From Microcella alkalica (GTDB lineage: Bacteria; Actinomycetota; Actinomycetes; Actinomycetales; Microbacteriaceae), in contig NZ_JABUKC010000001.1 of assembly GCF_014595885.1 (NCBI RefSeq), forward strand, positions 248,001-312,000: a DNA stretch of 64,000 nucleotides, read 5' to 3'. This document shows positions 57,048 through 64,000 of the stretch, one piece after another. Made by a program: the position numbers and the translations under genes. Numbering within the stretch: position 1 is the stretch's first letter; the number at the start of each line of letters is the position of its first letter. The notes beneath the pieces were generated by a model. It was not told where the DNA came from. It ran no database searches and saw only the letters and a program-made list of their open reading frames with translations.

Positions 57048-59599
57048 GCGCACCCACGCGCGTCGGCATCGTCGCGGTCTCGCACAGCCGCCCGCTCGCC
57101 GAGGCGGCGACGGCGCTCGCGCTCGAGATGGTCGCCGGCGATCCGCCGCCGATCGCGATCGCGGCCGGCACCGACGACGGTCGTACGGGCACCGACGCGG
57201 TGCGCGTCGCCGAGGCGATCGGCGAGGCGGCCGCGGGCGGGGGCGGGGTGCTCGTGCTCATGGATCTCGGCTCGGCCGTGCTGAGCGCCGAGATGGCGCT
57301 CGAGTTCGTCGCCGACCCGCCGCCGGTGCGGCTGGTCGCGGCGCCGTTCGTCGAGGGGCTGCTCGCGGCGGTCGTGCGAGCCGCGGGCGGCGCCGACCTG
57401 GACACGGTCGCCATTGAGGCGCTCGGCGCGCTGCGTCCGAAGCGCGAGCAGCTCGACGACGCGGCCCCCGACGATGCGGCGCCGCCTGCTTCCGGGGCGG
57501 CGGATGCTCCGCCCACCCCGTCCGCGCCGGTCGCCGACGGCATGCCCGCCCCCGCGATCGCGGAGGCCACCGTGCGCAACGTGGCAGGCCTGCACGCCCG
57601 CCCCGCCGCCGATCTCGCCCAGCTCGTCATGGCCTCCGGTGCCGCGATCACGTTCGCGACCCCGAGCCGAGGTCCGGTCGACGCGTCGAGCCCGATCGGC
57701 ATCGCGACCCTCGGCGCGGGCCCGGGCACGGTCGTGCGCATCGCGGGCAGCGGGCCGCAGGCGGCCGCGACGGTGGAGGCGCTGCGAGCGCTCATCGACT
57801 CGGGCTTCGGCGAGGAGCTCGCGCCGGGGCTCGAGGGCGAGGGCGCCGGCGCCGCGACGGGCGCGGGGGAGGCGAGCGGGGCATCCGCCGCCGCTGTCGC
57901 CGCGCCGGCGACGCCCGCCGCGGCCGCGACGCCCGCCCCTGCCCGCCCGACGAGCACCGCGAAGCCCATCGGGGTGAGCGGCGGCCGCGTGGTCGGCCCC
58001 ATCGCCGTGCTCGTGCACGCCGCCGACGAGCCCGACGCCGCCGCGCGCGTGCCCGAGGCCGAGCGCGCCGACGCCCGCGCCCGGCTGCGGGAGGCGATGC
58101 TTGCGATCGCGGGCGAGCTGCAGCAGCGCGCCGACCGGGTGAGCGGCCAGCGCCGCGACGTGCTGCGCGCGACCGCCGCGATCGCCGCCGACCCGGCCCT
58201 GCACCGCGCCGCTGAGGCGCTCGTGCGCGACGACGGGCTCACGCCCGAGCGCGCCGTGTGGGTCGAGCTCGAGCGCACGGTCGCCCAGTACCGCGAGCTC
58301 GGCGGCCGCATGGCCGAGCGCGCCACCGACCTGCGCGACGTGCGCGACCGCATCATCGCGCGGCTGCGCGGCGTCGAGCCTCCGGGGGTGCCGGAGCGCG
58401 AGCATCCGTTCGTGCTCGTCGCCGACGACCTCGCGCCGGTCGACACGGTCGGGCTCGACCCGGACCGCTGCCTCGCGATCGTCACCGAGCAGGGCGGGCC
58501 CACCTCGCACACGGCGATCCTCGCGCGCGAGCTGGGCATCCCGGCGATCGTCGGCGCGACGGGCGCCACGGCGCTGGCCGATGGCACGGTCGTGCTCGTC
58601 GACGGCGACACGGGCGAGCTCGTCGAGCGCCCCGACGAGCGCGCGCAGGCGACGGCGACGGGCGTCATCACGCTGCCGCCCTTCGTCGGCCCCGGGCAGA
58701 CGGCCGACGGCCACCGCGTCGTGCTCGGGGCGAACGTCGGGGCGCCGCGCGACATCCGCCGCGCCGTCGAGCGCGGGGCGGAGGGCGTTGGCCTGTTCCG
58801 CACCGAGTTCTGCTTCCTCGACCGGGTGACGGCGCCGAGCGTCGACGACCAGGTCGCCGCCTACCGCGAGGTGTTCGCCGCGTTCCCCGGCCAGACGGTC
58901 GTCGTGCGCACGCTCGACGCGGGCAGCGACAAGCCCCTGCCCTTCCTCACCGCCCTCGACGAGCCGAACCCGGCCCTCGGTGTGCGCGGGTACCGCACGG
59001 CCCGTCGCGACCCCGCGGTGCTCGACGACCAGCTGCGCGCGATCGCGATCGCGGCGGCCGCCGAGCGGGCGGATGTCGAGGTCATGGCCCCGATGATCGC
59101 CACGGTCGGCGAGGCGGTCGAGTTCGCCGCGCGCGCCCGGGCCGCGGGGCTGGAGCGGGTCGGGCTGACGATCGAGACGCCCTCGGCGGCGCTCGTCGCC
59201 GACGAGCTGTGCGCCGCGGTCGACTTCGTCAGCATCGGCACGAACGACCTGTCGCAGTACACGATGGCCGCCGACCGCATGTCGGGCGAGCTCGCCTCGC
59301 TCGCCGACGCGTGGCAGCCGGCGGTGCTGCGCTCGATCCGGCTCATCGGCGAGGCCGGTGCGCGCACGGGCACGCCCGTCGGCGTCTGCGGCGAGGCCGC
59401 GGCCGATCCGGCGCTCGCGCCGGTGCTCGTCGGGCTGGGCGCGTCGAGCCTGTCGATGGCGGCGCGCGGCATCACCGCGGTCGGTGCGGTGCTGTCGTCG
59501 GTGACGCTCGCGCAGTGCCGGGCTGCGGCCGAGGCGGCGTGCGCGGCGGTCGACCCGGCGGCGGCGCGCGCGGCGGCTCGGGAGGCGCTGGCCCGCTGA
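57044..59599 (+). CDS. dhaM: DhaM-HPr-enzyme I fusion phosphotransferase
   Basis: The 851-residue protein chains three PTS modules. Residues 1-135 are DhaM EIIA with phospho-His14 in VAVSHSRPLAEA and the VLVLMDLGSAVLSAEMAL block. Residues about 174-260 are HPr with His184 in VAGLHARPAADL. Residues about 310-851 are enzyme I with His489 in GGPTSHTAILAREL and a complete C-terminal PEP domain: GLFRTEFCFLDR, GTNDLSQYTMAADR, VCGEAA. E. coli DhaM has only a truncated enzyme I part. This protein could therefore drive the whole PEP to dihydroxyacetone relay alone. Pro/Ala linkers separate the domains. Confidence 0.94.
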   Translation: MSAPTRVGIVAVSHSRPLAEAATALALEMVAGDPPPIAIAAGTDDGRTGTDAVRVAEAIGEAAAGGGGVLVLMDLGSAVLSAEMALEFVADPPPVRLVAAPFVEGLLAAVVRAAGGADLDTVAIEALGALRPKREQLDDAAPDDAAPPASGAADAPPTPSAPVADGMPAPAIAEATVRNVAGLHARPAADLAQLVMASGAAITFATPSRGPVDASSPIGIATLGAGPGTVVRIAGSGPQAAATVEALRALIDSGFGEELAPGLEGEGAGAATGAGEASGASAAAVAAPATPAAAATPAPARPTSTAKPIGVSGGRVVGPIAVLVHAADEPDAAARVPEAERADARARLREAMLAIAGELQQRADRVSGQRRDVLRATAAIAADPALHRAAEALVRDDGLTPERAVWVELERTVAQYRELGGRMAERATDLRDVRDRIIARLRGVEPPGVPEREHPFVLVADDLAPVDTVGLDPDRCLAIVTEQGGPTSHTAILARELGIPAIVGATGATALADGTVVLVDGDTGELVERPDERAQATATGVITLPPFVGPGQTADGHRVVLGANVGAPRDIRRAVERGAEGVGLFRTEFCFLDRVTAPSVDDQVAAYREVFAAFPGQTVVVRTLDAGSDKPLPFLTALDEPNPALGVRGYRTARRDPAVLDDQLRAIAIAAAAERADVEVMAPMIATVGEAVEFAARARAAGLERVGLTIETPSAALVADELCAAVDFVSIGTNDLSQYTMAADRMSGELASLADAWQPAVLRSIRLIGEAGARTGTPVGVCGEAAADPALAPVLVGLGASSLSMAARGITAVGAVLSSVTLAQCRAAAEAACAAVDPAAARAAAREALAR

Positions 59600-59641
59600 G
59601 CGTCGCCCGCGCGCCCGGGCTGCCGGGTCGCGGCCCGCCGG

Positions 59642-59647
59642 TAGGCT
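59642..59647 (+). promoter_or_regulatory. -10 element of the DUF6350 gene
   Basis: TAGGCT ends 8 nt before the ATG at 59656; leaderless or nearly so. Confidence 0.5.
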
Positions 59648-59655
59648 CGCCCCCG

Positions 59656-60903
59656 ATGAATCGCCGGTCGACCGTCCTCTTCTCCGCGCTCGAGGCGCTG
59701 CTGGTCGTCGGCATCGGCATCGGCATCCCGCTCGCGGTGCTCACCGTGATGTGGGCGGTGCAGTTCGGGTTCCAGCTCGACTGGCTCGTCTTCTGGCGGG
59801 CATCCGTCGACATCTGGGCGATCGGGCACGGCGCCGACGTGACCTTCACGCTCGACCCGGTGACGGCGACCGCGCTCGGAGCGCTCGGGCCTGACGGCAC
59901 CCCGGAGCCGTTCCTGTTCTCGCTCGCCCTGCTCGGCTTCGCTGCGCTCACGCTGCTCGCCGGCTGGCAGATGGGCCGGCGCTCGCTCGGTGAGCCGCAC
60001 CGCGCCCTCGGCGGCGCGGTGGCCGTCGCGGGCATCGTCGTCATCGGCGGGCTCGCGGCGCTGAGCGCGAGCCACCCGGCGGCGCTGCTCTCGCGCTGGC
60101 AGACGGCCCTCTTCCCGGCCCTCGTCTTCGCACTCGGCTTCGGCATCGCGTCGCTGCGCGCCCGCGGGCCGTGGCGGGCGCGACTCGACGACGCGATCGA
60201 CGGGCTGCCGCCGCTCGTGACGGGCGTCGCCGGTGCCGCGGTGCGCGCTGGTCTTGGCAGCGTCGCGACGATCGTCGGCGCCGCGGGCGTCGTCACCGCC
60301 GGTGCGCTGCTCGTCGGCTACGGGCAGGTGATCGCCCTGTACGAGAGCGTGCAGGCCGACGTGCTCGGCGGCATCGCGCTGACGCTCGGGCAGCTCGCGC
60401 TCGTGCCGACCGCCGTGCTCTGGAGCGCCTCGTGGCTCATCGGCCCCGGCTTCGCCCTCGGCACCGGCTCGGCGATCTCGCCGCTCGGCACGATCGTGGG
60501 CCCGCTGCCGGCCATCCCGCTGCTCGGCGCCCTGCCGACGAGCGAGCACAGCCCTGGCCTCGTCGTGGTGCTCGTGCCCGTGCTCGCGGCGTTCGTCGCC
60601 GGCATCGCGGTGCGGCCGAGGCTCGTGGCGGCGCTCGGGCCTGAGCGGCGACGGGAGCCCTGGGCGCTCGTGACGGCGCTCGTCGCGGGGGCGCTCGCGG
60701 GCATCCTCGCCGCCTTCCTGGCGTGGATCGCGGCGGGCGCGGCCGGCCCGGGACGCCTGGCGACCGTCGGCCCCGACCCGATCGCCGTCGGCCTGTGGAT
60801 GCTCGCCGAGACGCTCGTCGGCTGCGCCCTCGGGCTGCTCGCCGGCGGGGTGCGGGTGCCGTGGGCCGAGCGGGCGTCCGCTGCTCATCCGCGCACGCCG
60901 TAG
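59656..60903 (+). CDS. DUF6350 family polytopic membrane protein
   Basis: The 415-residue product has about nine to ten hydrophobic segments and conserved loops such as GFQLDWLVFWRASVDIWAIGHGADVTF (in part) and WLIGPGFALGTGSAISPLGTIVGPLPAIPLLGALP (in part). These fit the actinobacterial DUF6350 family, whose gene commonly precedes purN. Function is unknown. Its stop TAG forms the first three bases of the purN -10. Confidence 0.85.
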   Translation: MNRRSTVLFSALEALLVVGIGIGIPLAVLTVMWAVQFGFQLDWLVFWRASVDIWAIGHGADVTFTLDPVTATALGALGPDGTPEPFLFSLALLGFAALTLLAGWQMGRRSLGEPHRALGGAVAVAGIVVIGGLAALSASHPAALLSRWQTALFPALVFALGFGIASLRARGPWRARLDDAIDGLPPLVTGVAGAAVRAGLGSVATIVGAAGVVTAGALLVGYGQVIALYESVQADVLGGIALTLGQLALVPTAVLWSASWLIGPGFALGTGSAISPLGTIVGPLPAIPLLGALPTSEHSPGLVVVLVPVLAAFVAGIAVRPRLVAALGPERRREPWALVTALVAGALAGILAAFLAWIAAGAAGPGRLATVGPDPIAVGLWMLAETLVGCALGLLAGGVRVPWAERASAAHPRTP

Positions 60904-60906
60904 GCT
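60901..60906 (+). promoter_or_regulatory. -10 element of leaderless purN transcript
   Basis: TAGGCT, overlapping the upstream stop codon, ends 6 nt before the purN GTG. Confidence 0.55.
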
Positions 60907-60912
60907 GGAGGC

Positions 60913-61497
60913 GTGCTGCGGGTCGTCGTGCTGATCTCGGGCGGCGGGTCGAACCTGCGCGCCCTGCTCGAGGCCTCGGCGCACGCCGACTACCCCGCGC
61001 ACGTCGTCGCCGTCGGCGCCGACCGCGAGGCCGATGGTCTCGCGCACGCCGAGGCCTTCGGCATCCCGAGCTTCACAGTGCCCTACTCGTCGTTCCCCTC
61101 GCGCGAGGCGTGGGGCGAGGAGCTGCTGGCCACCGTGCAGGAGTGGGAGCCGGACCTCGTCGTGCTGAGCGGCCTCATGCGCCTGCTGCCGGCGAGCGTC
61201 GTCGACGCCCTCGCGCCGCGCATCATCAACACGCACCCCGCCTACCTGCCAGAGTTCCCGGGCGCGCACGGCGTGCGCGACGCGCTCGCCGCCGGCGTCG
61301 AGCAGACCGGGGCGAGCGTCATCGTCGTCGACGCGGGCGTCGACTCGGGGCCGATCCTCGCGCAGGAGCGCGTGCCCGTGCTGCCCGGCGACACCGAGCA
61401 CAGCCTGCACGAGCGCATCAAGCCCGTCGAGCGGCGCATGCTCATCGACGTCGTGCGCGACATCGCCACGGGCGCGATCGACCTCGACGCGCTCTAG
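60913..61497 (+). CDS. purN: Phosphoribosylglycinamide formyltransferase
   Basis: PurN transfers a formyl group from 10-formyl-THF to GAR in purine synthesis. The 194-residue product has the [11 protein letters not shown] loop, the catalytic Asn-His in [16 protein letters not shown] and the catalytic Asp in [10 protein letters not shown]. Length is normal. purH follows after 40 bp, an order common in actinobacteria. Confidence 0.96.
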   Translation: MLRVVVLISGGGSNLRALLEASAHADYPAHVVAVGADREADGLAHAEAFGIPSFTVPYSSFPSREAWGEELLATVQEWEPDLVVLSGLMRLLPASVVDALAPRIINTHPAYLPEFPGAHGVRDALAAGVEQTGASVIVVDAGVDSGPILAQERVPVLPGDTEHSLHERIKPVERRMLIDVVRDIATGAIDLDAL

Positions 61498-61537
61498 CCC
61501 CGAGCATCCACCACCCCACACCACGAGGAGCACCCCC

Positions 61538-63133
61538 ATGGCCGGCCCCGCCCACGACCCCGCCTCGTACCGCCACCGCGACGCCGTTCCCGTGCGCCGC
61601 GCGCTCGTCAGCGTGAGCGACAAGACCGGGCTGCTCGAGCTCGCCGCGGCCCTCGCCGGTGCGGGCGTCGAGATCGTGTCGACCGGCTCGACGGCGGCGA
61701 CGATCGCGGCGGCCGGGCATCCGGTGACCGAGGTCTCGAGCGTCACGGGCTTCCCGGAGGCGCTCGACGGGCGCGTGAAGACTTTGCACCCGAGCGTGCA
61801 CGCGGGCGTGCTCGCCGACCTGCGCCTGGAGAGCCACGAGCAGCAGCTCGCCGAGCTCGGCATCGCGCCGTTCGACCTCGTGGTCGTGAACCTGTACCCC
61901 TTCGTCGAGACCGTCGCGAGCGGCGCGCAGGGCGACGCCGTCGTCGAGCAGATCGACATCGGCGGACCCGCCATGGTGCGCGCCGCGGCGAAGAACCACG
62001 CCAACGTCGCGATCATCGTCGACCCGGCCGACTACGTCATGATCGGCAAGGCGCTCACCCTCGGCGGCACGACGCTCGCGCAGCGCCAGCGCTTCGCGGC
62101 GAAGGCCTTCGCGCACACCGCCGCCTACGACACGGCCGTCGCCGCGTGGTTCGCCGACACCCTCGGGGTGCGCGCCGAGCACCCCGCGCACGACGGCAGC
62201 CCCTCGACCGTCGACGTGCACGCGACGCTGCAGCAGGTGCTGCGCTACGGCGAGAACAGCCACCAGACCGCCGCGCTGTACCGCGTCGACGGCCACCAGG
62301 GCATCGCGCACGCGCGCCAGCTGCACGGCAAGGAGATGTCGTACAACAACTTCGTGGATGCCGATGCTGCTGTGCGCGCCGCGTACGACCACGAGGCTGC
62401 CGCCGTCGCGATCATCAAGCACGCAAACCCCTGCGGCATCGCCGTCGGCACCACGATCGCCGAGGCCCACGCGGCCGCTCACGCGTGCGACCCCGTGTCG
62501 GCCTTCGGCGGCGTCATCGCCGCCAACCGCGTCATCACGGCCGAGGCCGCCGCATCGATCGCACCGATCTTCACCGAGGTCGTCGTCGCGCCCGGCTTCG
62601 AGCCCGAGGCGCTCGAGCTGCTGATGGAGAAGAAGAACATCCGCCTGCTCGAGCTGCCCGCCGGCTTCGCCGTGCCCGAGGTCGAGCTGCGCCAGGTGAG
62701 CGGCGGGCTGCTGCGGCAGCAGGCCGACCGCCACTTCGCGGCCGCCGCCGACTGGACGCTCGTGAGCGGCGAGCCCGCCGATGAGGCGACCCTCGCCGAC
62801 CTCGCGTTCGCGTGGCGGGCGTGCCGCGCGGTGAAGTCGAACGCCATCCTGCTCGCCTCGGGCGGGGCGTCCGTCGGCGTCGGCATGGGCCAGGTCAACC
62901 GCGTCGACTCGTGCCACCTCGCCGTGACGCGCGCGGGGGAGCGGGCGCGCAGCTCGGTCGCCGCGAGCGACGCGTTCTTCCCCTTCGCCGACGGTCTGCA
63001 GGTGCTGATCGACGCGGGCGTGCGCGCCGTCGTGCAGCCCGGAGGCTCGGTGCGCGACGAGGAGGTCATCGCGGCGGCGCAGGCGGCCGGCGTGACGATG
63101 TACCTCACGGGCGAGCGGCACTTCTTCCACTAG
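61538..63133 (+). CDS. purH: Bifunctional AICAR formyltransferase/IMP cyclohydrolase
   Basis: PurH does the last two steps of IMP synthesis. The 531-residue product has the N-terminal cyclohydrolase with [14 protein letters not shown] and [16 protein letters not shown], and the C-terminal transformylase with KHANPCGIA and [10 protein letters not shown]. It ends in [14 protein letters not shown] precedes the ATG. Its product feeds guaB and guaA upstream in the window. Confidence 0.97.
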   Translation: MAGPAHDPASYRHRDAVPVRRALVSVSDKTGLLELAAALAGAGVEIVSTGSTAATIAAAGHPVTEVSSVTGFPEALDGRVKTLHPSVHAGVLADLRLESHEQQLAELGIAPFDLVVVNLYPFVETVASGAQGDAVVEQIDIGGPAMVRAAAKNHANVAIIVDPADYVMIGKALTLGGTTLAQRQRFAAKAFAHTAAYDTAVAAWFADTLGVRAEHPAHDGSPSTVDVHATLQQVLRYGENSHQTAALYRVDGHQGIAHARQLHGKEMSYNNFVDADAAVRAAYDHEAAAVAIIKHANPCGIAVGTTIAEAHAAAHACDPVSAFGGVIAANRVITAEAAASIAPIFTEVVVAPGFEPEALELLMEKKNIRLLELPAGFAVPEVELRQVSGGLLRQQADRHFAAAADWTLVSGEPADEATLADLAFAWRACRAVKSNAILLASGGASVGVGMGQVNRVDSCHLAVTRAGERARSSVAASDAFFPFADGLQVLIDAGVRAVVQPGGSVRDEEVIAAAQAAGVTMYLTGERHFFH

Positions 63134-63155
63134 AGGCCGGCACCGCGAACGACCG

Positions 63156-63175
63156 CGGGTGCGGTCGCGCACCCG
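63156..63175 (+). terminator. Terminator hairpin after purH
   Basis: CGGGTGCG-GTCG-CGCACCCG is a perfect 8-bp stem 22 bp past the stop. Confidence 0.6.
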
Positions 63176-63178
63176 GTG

Positions 63179-63208
63179 TCGACAACTCCTCGCGGGCGGG
63201 TCTAGGCT
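63179..63208 (+). promoter_or_regulatory. Promoter of the ABC exporter gene
   Basis: TCGACA (63179-63184) and TAGGCT (63203-63208) with an 18-bp spacer. The leader to the ATG is about 140 nt and otherwise featureless to me. Confidence 0.55.
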
Positions 63209-63355
63209 GAAAGGCTCTGCTGCGACGCGGCCACCTCGGCCGCGATCGCGGCGCAGCGCTCACCAGCAGCCACCAGCATCCGCCACCGCACGCGGCATCC
63301 GCCGCGTCGATGCGCGCCCCGTCACGAGCGGAGCGCGCCGCCTCGAGGACCCACC

Positions 63356-64000
63356 ATGTCGACGACGCAGCACGACCGACCCCGCCTGAGCACGGCCGCG
63401 GCCATCGCGCGCCTGTACCCGTACGCGAAGCCGGCGATGCCGCGCATCTACCTCGGCATGGTCGCGGCGCTGCTCGCCGGCGTCGTCGCGCTCGCGATCC
63501 CGCTCGTGCTGCAGCAGCTCGTCGACGGGCCGCTGTCGTCGGGCGACGCCACGCTCGTCGGGCCCGCCGTGGTGATCGTGCTTGTGCTCGGCGTGCTCGA
63601 GGCCGTCATGATCGCGCTGCGGCGCTGGTTCGTGCTCACGCCCGGCACCCACGTCGAGGCGCGCATGCGCAACGCGCTCTACGCCAAGCTGCAGGATCTG
63701 CCCGTCGCCTTCCACGACCGCTGGCAGTCGGGGCAGTTGCTGTCGCGCGCCGTGAGCGACCTCAACCTCATCCGCCGCTGGCTGTCGTTCGGCCTCGTGC
63801 TGCTCGTCGTCAACGCGGTGACGATCGTCATCGGCTTCGGCGTGCTCGTGTACTGGAACCTCTGGCTGGGCCTGCTGTTCCTCGTCTGCTCGATCCCGCT
63901 GTGGGTCTACGGCTACCTGTTCGAGCAGAAGTACTCGGTCATCGCCCGCCGCGCGCAGGATCAGCAGGGCGACCTCGCCACCGCGGTGGAGGAGAGCGTG
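63356..64000 (+). CDS. ABC transporter, exporter-type transmembrane domain (3' truncated by window edge)
   Basis: The first 215 residues of what is probably a fused permease-ATPase exporter. They show an N-terminal helix pair (IYLGMVAALLAGVVALAIPLVLQQLVDGPL, in part) and the exporter coupling-region pattern LYAKLQDLPVAFHDRWQSGQLLSRAVSDLNLIRRW (in part). The helix pair that follows reaches VEESV at the window edge. The nucleotide-binding domain is not in view, so substrate and subfamily cannot be given. Confidence 0.88.
   Translation, partial: MSTTQHDRPRLSTAAAIARLYPYAKPAMPRIYLGMVAALLAGVVALAIPLVLQQLVDGPLSSGDATLVGPAVVIVLVLGVLEAVMIALRRWFVLTPGTHVEARMRNALYAKLQDLPVAFHDRWQSGQLLSRAVSDLNLIRRWLSFGLVLLVVNAVTIVIGFGVLVYWNLWLGLLFLVCSIPLWVYGYLFEQKYSVIARRAQDQQGDLATAVEESV

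Noticed and set aside
58861-62016. A 1051-residue minus-strand open frame.
   Set aside because: It is a high-GC shadow of dhaM, the DUF6350 gene, purN and purH, with low-complexity composition and no recognisable domain.

Overview
The window is high-GC actinobacterial chromosome, most like a member of the Microbacteriaceae (Micrococcales). The grounds are its gene order (rplX-rplE-rpsH-rplF-rplR-rpsE-rpmD-rplO-secY-adk, then infA-rpmJ-rpsM-rpsK-rpoA-rplQ, with no rpsN or rpsD in the cluster), GTG starts with 4-nt overlaps, many apparently leaderless promoters, and marker families such as GuaB3, DUF3817, DUF6350, SURF1 and DUF4190. I see no tRNA, rRNA, CRISPR array, IS element or phage gene. 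Coding density is very high and no gene-free stretch exceeds about 260 bp. The family assignment is inference.

Layout. 1-9284: the 3' half of the ribosomal protein supercluster with SecY, adenylate kinase, IF-1 and RNA polymerase alpha. 9347-13266: a tandem-GNAT acetyltransferase, an OafA-type acyltransferase on the minus strand, and TruA. 13401-20979: rplM-rpsI, then precursor genes for cell wall and cofactors (glmM, coaA, glmS, acpS, alr). 20993-23670: the t6A tRNA-modification and RimI cluster tsaE-tsaB-rimI-tsaD. 23780-27299: two small DUF4190 proteins, a THUMP-like methyltransferase, groES under two CIRCE operators, and rarD. 27334-34285: two amino-acid-type binding proteins on the plus strand converge on livHMGF on the minus strand; LivH carries an extra exported N-terminal domain. 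34525-39991: purine genes guaB, guaB3 and guaA with a SURF1 protein and a DUF3817 protein between them. 40197-45405: a Bax1-I protein, two small membrane proteins, a glycerophosphodiesterase and the PcrA helicase.

45528-49842 is the most unusual region. Four overlapping genes encode STAS protein, RsbW-like kinase/GAF/RsbU-like phosphatase fusion, BcsA-like GT2 glycosyltransferase with a large inserted helical domain and no visible PilZ domain, and a second STAS protein. It looks like a self-contained partner-switching module dedicated to a polysaccharide synthase. No sigma factor is encoded there.

50094-52174 is sucCD, preceded by overlapping perfect palindromes. 52239-53569 holds a DUF4166 gene and an SRPBCC gene. 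53596-59599 is an IclR regulator divergent from a glycerol/dihydroxyacetone operon glpF-dhaK-dhaL-dhaM, in which DhaM is fused to HPr and a full-length PTS enzyme I. 59656-64000 holds a DUF6350 membrane protein, purN, purH and the start of an ABC exporter.

Regulatory sequence is unusually readable here. At least a dozen genes have a TANNNT -10 hexamer ending 6-7 nt before the start codon, the pattern of leaderless mRNA. infA and rplM share a near-identical promoter and initial transcribed sequence, each followed by a hairpin.
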